Shown: in pieces, positions 36,376 to 45,628 of the stretch
Layout of the letters: every line of letters starts with the position of its first letter
How positions within the stretch are numbered: position 1 is the stretch's first letter
Source of the DNA: Pseudoduganella danionis
GTDB taxonomy: Bacteria > Pseudomonadota > Gammaproteobacteria > Burkholderiales > Burkholderiaceae_D
Assembly: GCF_009720775.1 (NCBI RefSeq)
Contig: NZ_WNKW01000002.1
Span: 124,001 to 188,000 of the forward strand
DNA: 64,000 nucleotides
Direction of reading: 5' to 3'
Notes under the pieces: model-generated
Databases searched by the model: none
Seen by the model: the letters and a program-made list of their open reading frames with translations, nothing else
What the model was told of the DNA's origin: nothing
Translations under genes and position numbers: made by a program

Positions 36376-37938
36376 ATGAGCACACCCGCCAGCGCCGCTA
36401 CACCGCGCTACATCCTCATGCATGAAAACGATAACGTTGCGATCGTCGTCAACGATGGCGGCCTGCCGGCCGGCGCCGTATTCGAGAGCGGCCTGACGCT
36501 GCGCGAGGCCGTGCCGCAAGGGCACAAGGTGGCGCTGCGCGCGCTGGCCAAGGGCGAAGCTGTGCGGCGCTACAACGTCATCATCGGCTATGCTGCCTGC
36601 GATCTGCCGGCCGGTAGCTGGGTGGCAGAAGCGCAGGTGGAAATGCCGGATGCGCGCGAACTGGTCAACCTGCCCATATCGACCAATCTGGCTGCCGCGG
36701 CGGCGCCGCTGGAAGGCTATACCTTCGAGGGCTATCGCAATCCTGATGGCAGCGTGGGCACGCGCAATATTCTGGCGATTACCACCACCGTGCAATGCGT
36801 CTCCGGCGTGGTGGACTTTGCCGTGCAGCGCATCAAAAACGAATTGCTGCCCAAGTATCCTCACGTGGACGATGTGGTGGGACTCGAGCACACCTATGGC
36901 TGCGGCGTGGCGATCGATGCGCCGGGCGCCATGGTGCCTATCCAGACGCTGCGCAACATTACGCTTAATCCCAACTTTGGTGGTCAGGCCATGGTGGTCA
37001 GCCTCGGGTGCGAGAAGTTGCAGCCTGCGCGTTTGTTCCCTAAAGGCGCCATCCCTATCCAGAATGGCGGCGGTGCCGATCCGGCGCTCGTGTGCCTGCA
37101 GGATGCCCAGCATGTGGGCTTCATGTCGATGATAGCATCCATCATGCGGCAGGCCGAAACCAATCTGGCCGTGCTGAATGCACGCCGGCGCGAGACCGTG
37201 CCAGCCTCCGAACTGGTGGTGGGTGTGCAGTGCGGCGGCAGCGATGCCTTCTCCGGTGTGACGGCCAATCCCGCAGTAGGTTTTGCGACGGATCTGCTGG
37301 TGCGCGCCGGTGCTACGGTGATGTTCTCGGAAGTGACGGAGGTGCGTGACGGTATCGATCAACTGACGGCGCGCGCAGCCACGCCGGAAGTGGCGCAGGC
37401 CATGATCCGCGAAATGGAGTGGTACGACAATTATCTGAAGCGCGGCGGCGTCGATCGCAGCGCCAACACCACGCCCGGCAACAAGAAGGGCGGCCTGTCG
37501 AACATCGTGGAAAAAGCCATGGGTTCCATCGTCAAGTCGGGCAGCAGCCCGATTGCGGGCGTGCTGGCGCCGGGCGAAAAGCTGAGCCAGAAAGGTCTGA
37601 TCTACGCGGCGACGCCGGCCAGCGATTTCATCTGCGGCACGCTGCAACTGGCGGCCGGCATGAATCTGCATGTGTTTACCACGGGACGCGGTACGCCTTA
37701 CGGCCTGGCTGAAGTGCCGGTGATTAAAGTAGCCACGCGTAACGAACTGGCCGCACGCTGGCATGATCTGATGGATATCAACGCTGGCCGTATCGCCAGC
37801 GGTGAAGCCAGCATTGCCGACGTGGGCTGGGAACTGTTCCACCTGCTGCTGGAAGTGGCCAGCGGTCGCCAGACCTGGGCCGAGAAGTGGAAGCTGCATA
37901 ATTCCCTGGTACTGTTTAATCCAGCTCCCGTGACTTGA
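36376..37938 (+). CDS. garD: Galactarate dehydratase
   Basis: GarD dehydrates galactarate (mucate) to 5-keto-4-deoxyglucarate, the substrate of KdgD at 19.3 kb. The 520-residue protein has the UxaA/GarD two-domain layout: an N-terminal SAF domain (residues about 10-90, [18 protein letters not shown]) and the large catalytic domain with [49 protein letters not shown] and [18 protein letters not shown]. The segment [21 protein letters not shown] and its length favour GarD over altronate dehydratase. It is monocistronic with a terminator 24 bases downstream, and is physically separated from udh and kdgD by 16 kb of pectinolytic genes. Confidence 0.92.
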   Translation: MSTPASAATPRYILMHENDNVAIVVNDGGLPAGAVFESGLTLREAVPQGHKVALRALAKGEAVRRYNVIIGYAACDLPAGSWVAEAQVEMPDARELVNLPISTNLAAAAAPLEGYTFEGYRNPDGSVGTRNILAITTTVQCVSGVVDFAVQRIKNELLPKYPHVDDVVGLEHTYGCGVAIDAPGAMVPIQTLRNITLNPNFGGQAMVVSLGCEKLQPARLFPKGAIPIQNGGGADPALVCLQDAQHVGFMSMIASIMRQAETNLAVLNARRRETVPASELVVGVQCGGSDAFSGVTANPAVGFATDLLVRAGATVMFSEVTEVRDGIDQLTARAATPEVAQAMIREMEWYDNYLKRGGVDRSANTTPGNKKGGLSNIVEKAMGSIVKSGSSPIAGVLAPGEKLSQKGLIYAATPASDFICGTLQLAAGMNLHVFTTGRGTPYGLAEVPVIKVATRNELAARWHDLMDINAGRIASGEASIADVGWELFHLLLEVASGRQTWAEKWKLHNSLVLFNPAPVT

Positions 37939-37962
37939 CTCCCCTTGCACTGGTTTTACTGG

Positions 37963-37998
37963 AACGCCGCTGCGCCTGAGCACAGCGGCGTTTTTTTT
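37963..37998 (+). terminator. Rho-independent terminator after garD
   Basis: AACGCCGCTG and CAGCGGCGTT form a perfect ten-base-pair stem around CGCCTGAGCA, followed by six more T. It lies between garD and the convergent ABC permease gene. Confidence 0.93.
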
Positions 37999-38007
37999 GG
38001 GTGGGGC

Positions 38008-40416
38008 TTAGCCCAGTAGCAGGGCGGTTACGACAGCGGCGTTATACAGCGCATGCACCAGCATGGGGGCCAGCAAAGTCTGGCTGCGCTGGTAGGCCCA
38101 TGCCGTGCACAGGCCCAGCATGAAGACAGGCAGCATGGACAGGGGCGGGTGCACCACGGCGAAGATGGCCGCGCTGACCAGTGCCGATAACAATGGCGTC
38201 AGCGTGCGGCGCAGACCGCCGAAGATCAGGCCACGGAAAATGAATTCCTCGCACAGTGGTGCGGCCAGTACCGTCAGCCCTAGCAGCCAGTATTGCAGCG
38301 TAGGGCTGCCATCGACATTCAGATGCAGCATGGGCGCGTATTCGCTATGGCGGATTACGCTCTGGGCCAGCAGGCCGGCAGCGATGGCCAGCGCGGCAGC
38401 CGGTAGCACGGCTTTGAGCGTCGTGACTAGTTGAGTACCGCGCAATATGGCTGGTACGCCGGCCGTCCGGGCGCGCCAGTAGTACAGCCGCATCAGCACA
38501 TAGACGAGGATGCCGGCGCTGATGAAACCCAGTGTGGTGGCACGCATATCGACTGTGCTCGGGTCGTCGGCGATGATGAGCACGGCCACGCCTTGCAGGA
38601 TGAAGAAGGCGGTAGCGCCTATCAGGCCATCGGCCAGCGCCACCCGTGCCGGCGGGGCGGCAGCCGGATCGAGCAGATAGGGCATGGCGTCGCGCGCCTT
38701 CTGCCACAGCGCCAGCGCCATCGAGGTAATCAGCACCGTGACGATCAGCTTCTGCCACCAGAAGCTGGCCGTAATGGACCAGATGTAGAAGCTGGCCAGC
38801 AGCATGTAGAGATAGACAAAGGTAGGCTTGACCTTGTGGCGGGTATCCACCGCATGGGGATTACAGGCAAACACGCCCAGCGCCACGGCCAGTATGGAGT
38901 AGATGGGGATGCCCACCAGCGCCGTCAGCAGCGGTATCAGCATGGACCATGCGTATGCCGTGCTGTAGTAGGCACCGATGGCAAACACGGCCAGCGGATA
39001 CAGCGGGCCCAGCAAGGCCCACAGGCGGGCCTTCTGCTTGAGGATATCGTTGAGCGATTGCGGCATGGTGTACAGCAGCCACAATACCTGCCCTTCATTG
39101 TTGAGGGTCTGGAAGGCTGACAGCATCAGCACATAAGCGCCTATACTGAAGGCGATAGCGGCCGTGGCGGCATGGTGCTGGCCCAGTTCGGCCAGACTAT
39201 CGAGCTTGCCGTTGAAGATCAGCTGGCTGAACACGATCACCAGCGGCAGCACCAGGGTCTGCACGAGGAAGTTGCGGTCACGGCTGAGCAGACGCAGTTC
39301 GCGCCGCTGTATCGGCGAGAGCCGCCGCTCGAGCCAGCCAGCAGGCTGGCTACCGCTGTGCGGCTCTGCCTGTGCCATGGAGTGGATGGGTGTTTGCGCT
39401 GCGCCCACGGCAATGCGGCGCGCACTGTCGCGCGCACCGGAGCGCACCACGCCGTGGCGCAGCTGGTAGGACAGCAGGATCACACCGCCCCACAGCAGGA
39501 CTATGCTTTGCAAGGCGAACAGGCAGAGGCTGGTGATCAGGGCGGCGCCGCCGGGCGCCTGCATGGCTTGCAGCAGCAGGCCGGGCGGCGTCCACATCAG
39601 CCACGCCGGACTGGCACGCGCCCAGTCCATGATGAAGCTGCTCGCTTCCGGCATGCTGGTGGCGATGACCAAATACATCAGCGGCAAGCCCAGCAGGGAG
39701 ATTAGTGCCTGCAGATTGCGCAGCTGCGAAGCGGGCAAGGCCATGCGCAAGCCCGTGTCGGCCAGCGTCTGCACGATGGCCGATAGCGGCAGCAGGGCGA
39801 TTGCAGCCAGCAGGGCCAGTGGCACGCTGGCCCAGCCTTTGCCGCCATACCAGGCGATCATGCCGTAGGCGGCGCCGAACAGGAAGATGCCGATCAGGTT
39901 GGCAGCGCTGCGTTCGACCACGCGGCCCCACAGCAGGCTGGAGCGGCTGACGGGCAGGGTGACCAGCCATTCCAGATCCCAGTCCGGCTGGGCCAGCTCC
40001 TTGCTGCCCAGTGACAGCAGCACGCTGACCAGAAATAGTGCGCCCAGCTCCAGTGCGAGTGCGTGCTGCAGCGGCGCGGCGAAGCTGGCAGCTTGTTCCA
40101 GTTCGGCCGCAGCGATGCGGTTGCGCGCCGCGCCGCCGATGTCGGGCGAGCTGTGATGGCAGGCGCTGCTGCTGACCACATGGCACTGTAGATTGAGCAC
40201 GATGTTGCTGGAGATGCTCAGCAGCGAAATGGCCATGGTCACGGCCACCAGCCCGCCCAGTATCCAGCTGGTGCTGCGCTTGCCGCCATTGCCATCGCGC
40301 GCGGCCTTGCGGCCCAAGCCGCGCAGCAGTGCATGCAGCAACAGGTTGCGCTGGCGCAGGCAGCGCATTCTGGTCATTAGCCAGATGGTCTGCAGCGCGG
40401 ACAGGCGCGGCATCAT
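38008..40416 (-). CDS. ABC-2 permease fused to a CPBP intramembrane protease-like domain
   Basis: The 802-residue membrane protein is about twice the usual size of either part. Residues about 50-560 are an ABC-2 type permease (with LELGALFLVSVLLSLGSKELAQPDWDLEWLVTLPVSRSSLLWG and a second half around LQTLVLPLVIVFSQLIFNG). Residues about 650-800 form a CPBP/CAAX-protease domain with APLCEEFIFRGLIFGG (EExxxR, about 724), FAVVHPPLSML and LAPMLVHALYNA, the four conserved motif points. It overlaps by four bases the downstream end of the ATPase gene (coupled). The partner ATPase precedes it. The fusion suggests an exporter with built-in proteolysis or prenyl/peptide processing. Confidence 0.85.
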   Translation of the reverse strand: MMPRLSALQTIWLMTRMRCLRQRNLLLHALLRGLGRKAARDGNGGKRSTSWILGGLVAVTMAISLLSISSNIVLNLQCHVVSSSACHHSSPDIGGAARNRIAAAELEQAASFAAPLQHALALELGALFLVSVLLSLGSKELAQPDWDLEWLVTLPVSRSSLLWGRVVERSAANLIGIFLFGAAYGMIAWYGGKGWASVPLALLAAIALLPLSAIVQTLADTGLRMALPASQLRNLQALISLLGLPLMYLVIATSMPEASSFIMDWARASPAWLMWTPPGLLLQAMQAPGGAALITSLCLFALQSIVLLWGGVILLSYQLRHGVVRSGARDSARRIAVGAAQTPIHSMAQAEPHSGSQPAGWLERRLSPIQRRELRLLSRDRNFLVQTLVLPLVIVFSQLIFNGKLDSLAELGQHHAATAAIAFSIGAYVLMLSAFQTLNNEGQVLWLLYTMPQSLNDILKQKARLWALLGPLYPLAVFAIGAYYSTAYAWSMLIPLLTALVGIPIYSILAVALGVFACNPHAVDTRHKVKPTFVYLYMLLASFYIWSITASFWWQKLIVTVLITSMALALWQKARDAMPYLLDPAAAPPARVALADGLIGATAFFILQGVAVLIIADDPSTVDMRATTLGFISAGILVYVLMRLYYWRARTAGVPAILRGTQLVTTLKAVLPAAALAIAAGLLAQSVIRHSEYAPMLHLNVDGSPTLQYWLLGLTVLAAPLCEEFIFRGLIFGGLRRTLTPLLSALVSAAIFAVVHPPLSMLPVFMLGLCTAWAYQRSQTLLAPMLVHALYNAAVVTALLLG

Positions 40417-41150
40417 GCGGCGTGGGCGCTGTCAGCGTCGGTGATCTTCAGGAAGACTTCTTCCAGCGAGCCGCTGGCGGAAGCCTGGGCACGCACTTCG
40501 TCGAGCGTGCCGGTGGCCACCAGCTGGCCGTGGTGGATGATGCCGACGCGGTCGCACAGCTTTTCCGCCATATCCAGCAAATGGGTGGAAACGAAGATGG
40601 TCACGCCCCGCGCTGCGGCGGCCAGCAAGCGTTCCTGCACATCGCGCGAGGCGCGCGGATCAAGGCCGTTGATGGGTTCGTCGAGTATCAGCACGGCCGG
40701 ATCGTGGATCAGGGCGCAGGCCAGTCCTAGCCGTTTTTTCATGCCCAGCGAGTAGTTGACGGCATAGTCTTCGGCCGCTTCCTGCAGGCCGAATTCTTCA
40801 AGCAGACGGGCGCTGCGTGTGCGTGCTTCGGCGCGGCCGTAACCGTGCATTTCGGCGACGAACTGGAGGATTTCGCGCCCGCGCAGATAGTCGTAAAACA
40901 CCGGCGTATCGGGCAGATAGCCGACCCGCCGTTTGACTTCGGTGGCATCGGCATGGCAATCGAGCTGGTCTATCAGTACCCGTCCGCTGCTGGGCACCAG
41001 TATGCCCATCATCATGCGGATGGTGGTGGTCTTGCCGGCCCCGTTGGGACCGAGGAAACCGAACACTTCGCCGCGGCGTACGTGCAGCGAGAGGGGATGG
41101 ACGGCGTGGAACTCGCCGTAGTTTTTGGCCAGTGCTTCGAATGCAATCAT
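40413..41150 (-). CDS. ABC transporter ATP-binding protein
   Basis: The 245-residue ATPase has Walker A GPNGAGKTTT, the signature NYSLGMKKRLGLACALIHD, Walker B AVLILDEPINGLDPRA and the switch His in STHLL. The layout matches the CcmA/NatA type of ATPase that energises ABC-2 permeases. It overlaps the start of the fused permease-CPBP gene. The open frame extends to 41213, but the ATG at 41150 (MIAFEALAKNYGEFHAV) gives the standard N-terminus for the family. Confidence 0.93.
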   Translation of the reverse strand: MIAFEALAKNYGEFHAVHPLSLHVRRGEVFGFLGPNGAGKTTTIRMMMGILVPSSGRVLIDQLDCHADATEVKRRVGYLPDTPVFYDYLRGREILQFVAEMHGYGRAEARTRSARLLEEFGLQEAAEDYAVNYSLGMKKRLGLACALIHDPAVLILDEPINGLDPRASRDVQERLLAAAARGVTIFVSTHLLDMAEKLCDRVGIIHHGQLVATGTLDEVRAQASASGSLEEVFLKITDADSAHAA

Positions 41151-41253
41151 GCTGTCTCGCGCGCCGCACGCTGTTGGCGTATTCGGCAATGTTAAGAAGA
41201 TGCTACGGATCATAGCATTGCCGGATGACGGCGGCGAGTGGCGGGTTTCAGCC

Positions 41254-41934
41254 TTAATGGCTGGCGTACAAGCTCATGCCGAAGCGCTCCGTGCGCGGCA
41301 GCCAGTTGCCCTGAATGTCAGCCGAAGCCAGCACCCGCTCGGCGCGGCCGATCAGCAGCGCACGCGGCACCATGCCGATGTAGCGCGAGTCGGCGCTGTT
41401 GTCGCGGTTATCGCCCAGCATCAGATACTGGCCAGGCGGCACTACCAGCGCCGCCATATCGCGCTGGGCCCGAAGCTGCGGCAGGATCTGGATGGTGTGC
41501 GGGCGGCTGCCATCGATTTTCTCTGCCACCTGCAAGGCCTTCAGTGCACCGAGACCTTGAATGTGCTCGGCGGCCTGTACCACGCCACCGTAGTTGGCCG
41601 CCTGACCGTTGATGATCAGCTGTTCGTTACGCATTTCCACCCGGTCGCCGGGCAGGGCGATCACGCGTTTGATCAACCGGGTGCCATCGGCTGGCGACGA
41701 AAACGTGACGATGTCGCCGCGCTGCGGTTCACCCGTGTGGCCCAGCACGATGTCGGTCAGCGGCAGTTTGACGTTGTAGGCCAGACGGTTGACGAACACC
41801 ACATCGCCTTCGAGCAGATTGGGGTGCATGGAGGCGGACGGAATCGGGTTCCAGTCGGCTACGGCGGTGCGGAAGATCCCGAACAGCATCAGAAACAGTA
41901 CAAAGCCTTTGTTGGCGCGCATCCAGTTTTTCAT
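41254..41934 (-). CDS. lepB: Signal peptidase I
   Basis: The 226-residue inner membrane protease removes Sec signal peptides. The catalytic Ser is in IPSASMHPNLLEGD, the Lys in GTRLIKRVIALPGD, and the C-terminal box E GDNRDNSADSRYIG is complete. There is one N-terminal membrane helix (VLFLMLFGIFRTAVAD). It is shorter than LepB of E. coli and lacks the second N-terminal helix. It stands between the ABC operon and ggt without clear functional links. Confidence 0.95.
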   Translation of the reverse strand: MKNWMRANKGFVLFLMLFGIFRTAVADWNPIPSASMHPNLLEGDVVFVNRLAYNVKLPLTDIVLGHTGEPQRGDIVTFSSPADGTRLIKRVIALPGDRVEMRNEQLIINGQAANYGGVVQAAEHIQGLGALKALQVAEKIDGSRPHTIQILPQLRAQRDMAALVVPPGQYLMLGDNRDNSADSRYIGMVPRALLIGRAERVLASADIQGNWLPRTERFGMSLYASH

Positions 41935-41988
41935 GACAACTCCCGTGTGGTGGAGTTGTCAGTGTGTTAGCTTTATCTTAAACGCGGC

Positions 41989-43764
41989 TTAGTGCGCGCC
42001 CTTTTGCACCATGGCGCTGCCGACACCGTGGCGCTTGCCTTCGCTCACGGCTGTCACCGTGCCATCCGGATTGAACACCAGCGCGTTGGCCGCGCCGATT
42101 TCTTCCGGCTGGCCCCAGCGCTGGCCCAGTTTTTCCAGCGCCTGCGCTTGCGCCGTACCGGCAAAGCCCGGCTCTACATCGGTGGCCATGCCGTTACGCT
42201 CGGACAGGCGCGGCGCATTCAGCGCATCGGCCATGCTCATGCCCAGATCGAGGTAGTTGACCATGGTTTGCAGCACCGTGGTGATGATGGTGGCGCCACC
42301 GGGGCTGCCGATGGTGAAGGCCGGTTTGCCATTGCGGAAGGCGATGGTGGGCGACATGCTGGAACGGGGCCGTTTGCCGGCTTCCGGCACGTTCGGTGCG
42401 GGACCGGAAAAATCGAAATCCGTCATTTCGTTATTGAGCAGGAAGCCATAGCCGGGCACCACGATGCCGCTACCGCCCCACGATTCGATGGTGTAGGTGT
42501 AGGAAACGATATTGCCTTCCTTGTCCGAGACCGTCAGGTGGGTGGTGTGGGCACCTTCGGCCAGCAGTTTGTTGCTGCGCGGGCGCAGCGGCACGCTGAC
42601 ATCGTTCTGGAACGGATACGGATCACCCGCGTCAGCATGCGGGCTGGCTTGCTGCGGGTTGATCAGCTCGCGCCGGCGCGCTGCGTATTCCTTGCTCAGC
42701 AGGCCGGCCACGGGCGCATCGATAAACTCGGGATCGGCCAGATAGGCATTGCGGTCGGCGAAGGCCAGCCGGCTCGCTTCCAGATACAGATGCTCGGCCT
42801 GGGCACGCGGCAGGGCTTTCAGGTCATAGCCTTCCAGAATATTCAGCGCCTCGGCGATGGCGATGCCGCCGCTGCTGGGCAGGGCCATGCCGTACACATC
42901 GTAGCCACGGTAGGTGCTGTGGATGGGCTGGCGGATGCGCACTTCGTAATTGGCCAGATCGGCCATGCTCATTTTGCCGGCACGTACTTGCACGCCGGGC
43001 GCCACGGGCGGCTGGTTGACGGCGGCCACCACGGCGCGGCCCAGTTTGCCTTCATAGAAAGTGCGGATGCCGCCGCTGGCCAGTTCGCGGTAGGCCTTGG
43101 CCAGATCGGGGTTGCGCAGCAACGTGCCGGCCGGCAGCGCCTTGCCGTCTTTCATGTACAGCGCGGCCGTGGCGGGGAATAGCTTGAACTTGTTGAGGTT
43201 CTCGTCGATCAGGTGGCTGAAGTTGGCATTCACGGTAAAACCCTTGCTGGCCACGCCGATGGCCGGTGCCAGCACCTGTGCGAACGACATGCTGCCATAG
43301 CGCTGCAGCGCTTCATGCCAGCCGCGCACCGTGCCCGGCACGCCGACTGCCATGCCGCTCGCAATCGCCGTGTCGTAATCGAGTTCCTTGCCATCCTGCT
43401 GGAACACGCTAGGCGTAAAGCTGGCCGGTGCCGTTTCGCGGTGGTCGATGGTGATCACGCGCTTATCTTTGGCCAGATAGATCACCATCAGGCCACCGCC
43501 GCCTATGCCGCAGCTGAACGGGTCGGTCACGCCGAGCGTGGCGGCCGCTGCCACGGCTGCATCGATCGCATTGCCACCCTTGTTGAGAATGGTAATCGCC
43601 GCTTGCGACGCCGGCTCGCTGATGGTGGCCACGGCGCCGCCCGTGCCGGTAGCGACGGGGCTTTTGGCCCATGCCGCAGCGGGCGCGCTAAAGCTGATGG
43701 TCAGGGTGGTTAGAACAGTGGTGGAAACGACGAAGGACAGGGTGGACTGGCGGAGCTGGGTCAT
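41989..43764 (-). CDS. ggt: Gamma-glutamyltransferase
   Basis: The 591-residue periplasmic enzyme cleaves glutathione and transfers glutamyl groups. A Sec signal (TISFSAPAAAWA) precedes the large subunit. The self-processing Thr is in GAHTTHLTVSDKEGN (about residue 405), and the small subunit has the NNEMTDF block and PRSSMSPTIAF with GSPGGATII. All catalytic blocks are present. It is followed upstream by a small lipoprotein gene, with no sign of an operon. Confidence 0.95.
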   Translation of the reverse strand: MTQLRQSTLSFVVSTTVLTTLTISFSAPAAAWAKSPVATGTGGAVATISEPASQAAITILNKGGNAIDAAVAAAATLGVTDPFSCGIGGGGLMVIYLAKDKRVITIDHRETAPASFTPSVFQQDGKELDYDTAIASGMAVGVPGTVRGWHEALQRYGSMSFAQVLAPAIGVASKGFTVNANFSHLIDENLNKFKLFPATAALYMKDGKALPAGTLLRNPDLAKAYRELASGGIRTFYEGKLGRAVVAAVNQPPVAPGVQVRAGKMSMADLANYEVRIRQPIHSTYRGYDVYGMALPSSGGIAIAEALNILEGYDLKALPRAQAEHLYLEASRLAFADRNAYLADPEFIDAPVAGLLSKEYAARRRELINPQQASPHADAGDPYPFQNDVSVPLRPRSNKLLAEGAHTTHLTVSDKEGNIVSYTYTIESWGGSGIVVPGYGFLLNNEMTDFDFSGPAPNVPEAGKRPRSSMSPTIAFRNGKPAFTIGSPGGATIITTVLQTMVNYLDLGMSMADALNAPRLSERNGMATDVEPGFAGTAQAQALEKLGQRWGQPEEIGAANALVFNPDGTVTAVSEGKRHGVGSAMVQKGAH

Positions 43765-43779
43765 GGGCGCTTACTCGGG

Positions 43780-44268
43780 TTAGGATGAAGGTGCGTTGCT
43801 CACCCTTAAGCTTACCCGATAATTCGGCGTGATTTCATCTTTTGCCGGGGCCGCTTGCGGCTCCAGCCCTGTCAGCGTGATGGTCCAGCCCTGTTCCGTG
43901 ATGCTCGGGCGGGCATTCGGCATGTTGTCAGACAGCACAAACTGGCTCGTGCTGCCGTCCGTTCCTGTCAGGATAAAGCTGTAGCTGATGTAGCCGGCCC
44001 AGACGCACACCATGCCTGTGCGACAGCGGCTATCGTTGACGCGTTCCAGTTTTAGCTGGGCGACTGGCGCGCCTTCGCTGGCAGCGTTGGGGCTGGCGAT
44101 GCTGCCCAGCACGATGCTGCCGCCCTGGGTGAGCACCACCTCGCGCGTAATGGGCAGCGCGGGTGTGCCAGCGGCACGCCCGAGCTGGCCGCTACACGCG
44201 TACAGCAGGGCCATGCAGGCCGTCAGCACGGGCAGGATCACGAGCTGCCGGAGTATGCTGGATTTCAT
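43780..44268 (-). CDS. Small lipoprotein of unknown function
   Basis: The 162-residue protein has a lipoprotein signal (LLYACSGQLG). The mature part contains VNDSRCRTGMVCVWAGYISYSF, a Cys-x7-Cys-x-Trp pattern seen in many unnamed small exported bacterial proteins with a beta-rich domain. It ends with an NYRVSLRVS strand. The role is unknown. It starts 15 bases upstream of the ggt gene, on the same strand, and could be co-transcribed with it. Confidence 0.7.
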   Translation of the reverse strand: MKSSILRQLVILPVLTACMALLYACSGQLGRAAGTPALPITREVVLTQGGSIVLGSIASPNAASEGAPVAQLKLERVNDSRCRTGMVCVWAGYISYSFILTGTDGSTSQFVLSDNMPNARPSITEQGWTITLTGLEPQAAPAKDEITPNYRVSLRVSNAPSS

Positions 44269-44378
44269 GGGAATACCTCAAAACCTCGAACGCAAGCCAT
44301 CATGCGGCGCGACACATGATCAGCTTAACAAAAACACCATAGATGGGGCGCACGCTACGCCTGAGCGCAGCGTGCCAC

Positions 44379-44415
44379 GAAAAAAAAACAGCCGCGCGGG
44401 GGAACCGGCGGCTGT
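44379..44415 (-). terminator. Rho-independent terminator of rpoH
   Basis: On the minus strand ACAGCCGC and GCGGCTGT (44388-44415) form an eight-pair stem followed by nine T. It lies 20 bases after the rpoH stop. Confidence 0.9.
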
Positions 44416-44434
44416 TCGGTGCTGCGGAACTGGC

Positions 44435-45340
44435 TTACACGTAATCGGCCAGTGCACCTTTCATTTTCTTCAGCGCCGCTACTTCGATCTGGCGGATCCG
44501 CTCGGCGGACACGCCGAACTCGTCGGCCAGCGCATGCAGCGTGGCGCCACTGCCATCATCGTTGGCCAGCCAGCGCGCTTCGACGATGCGGCGCGAGCGC
44601 GCATCAAGTTTGGCCAGCGCCTGTTCCAGACCTTCGGAATGCAAACGGGTGACCTGTTCCGCTTCCAGCACGCGGGTCGGTTCGCTGGCTTCCGAGGACA
44701 GGTAGGCGATCGGTGCGAACTTGTCGTCTTCGTCGTCGCTCGGCGATTCCAGCGCGATATCGCGGCCGCTCAGACGGGTTTCCATCTCGATCACTTCTTC
44801 GCGCTTCACATCCAGCGTCTGTGCCAGTTGGTCGATCTGGGCCGGGCTCATGGCATCGAGCCCCGTTTTGTGGCTGCGCAGATTGAAGAACAGCTTGCGC
44901 TGGGCCTTGGTGGTGGCCACTTTGACCAGACGCCAGTTCTTCAGGATGTACTCATGCATCTCGGCTTTAATCCAGTGCATCGCATACGACACCAGACGCA
45001 CGCCCTGATCGGGATCGAAGCGCTTGACGGCCTTCATCAGACCGATGTTGCCTTCCTGAATCAGGTCAGCGTGCGGCAGGCCGTAGCCCAGATAGCCACG
45101 CGCGATGGACACCACCAGACGCAGGTGCGACAGCACCAGCTCCTGTGCGGCGGCCAGATCATTGTGTTCTTTCAGACGCTTGGCGAGCGAGGTTTCCTCG
45201 TCATGGCTCAGCATCGGCAGACGGTTGACGGCCGAAATGTAGGCATCGATATTGCCTAGATTACCAGTGAATCCCAGTCCCAAGGCGCGATTGGTGACCG
45301 GTACCAGAGCAGTCGGTGCGGACATCGTAGTCATATTCAT
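44435..45340 (-). CDS. rpoH: RNA polymerase heat-shock sigma factor RpoH (sigma-32)
   Basis: The 301-residue sigma factor has region 2 (SHLRLVVSIARGYLGYGLPHADLIQEGNIGLMKAVKRFDPDQG), the RpoH box QRKLFFNLRSHK used for control by DnaK and FtsH, and region 4 (RIVEARWLANDDGSGATLHALADEFGVSAERIRQIEVAALKKM). It directs transcription of heat-shock genes. It is separated from ftsX by a region with a long palindrome, so it is probably an independent unit. The ftsY-ftsE-ftsX-rpoH order is conserved in many proteobacteria. Confidence 0.97.
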   Translation of the reverse strand: MNMTTMSAPTALVPVTNRALGLGFTGNLGNIDAYISAVNRLPMLSHDEETSLAKRLKEHNDLAAAQELVLSHLRLVVSIARGYLGYGLPHADLIQEGNIGLMKAVKRFDPDQGVRLVSYAMHWIKAEMHEYILKNWRLVKVATTKAQRKLFFNLRSHKTGLDAMSPAQIDQLAQTLDVKREEVIEMETRLSGRDIALESPSDDEDDKFAPIAYLSSEASEPTRVLEAEQVTRLHSEGLEQALAKLDARSRRIVEARWLANDDGSGATLHALADEFGVSAERIRQIEVAALKKMKGALADYV

Positions 45341-45587
45341 TCCTTAGTGGTGAGTGCGTCTTAGCTATGTATTCGTATTGCTTGGTTGCTGTAGAGAACT
45401 CATTTTGCCCTACAGTCGATATATATTAGCACTCTCTGCCGTTGAGTGCCAATCACTGCCAATTTATCGCATTGATAGCAAAAAAGCTATAGTAAAAATC
45501 AAGAACAGTCGCTGGTGCAAGGAAGAGAATGCGCGCCGGATCTTAGGGCGGACTTAATACGGCACAGGGTAGGAGCGGAAGGGGAGA

Positions 45588-45613
45588 GCGTCCGTGCGGG
45601 GCCGCACGGACGC
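45588..45613. other. Perfect 12-bp palindromic hairpin between rpoH and ftsX
   Basis: GCGTCCGTGCGG and CCGCACGGACGC are exact inverted repeats with only a two-base (GG) spacer, 16 bases after the ftsX stop. It has no T run on either strand. It may end the ftsYEX transcript without a T run, or be a protein-binding or cruciform site. Confidence 0.6.
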
Positions 45614-45628
45614 GAGCGCAAGCAGCGC

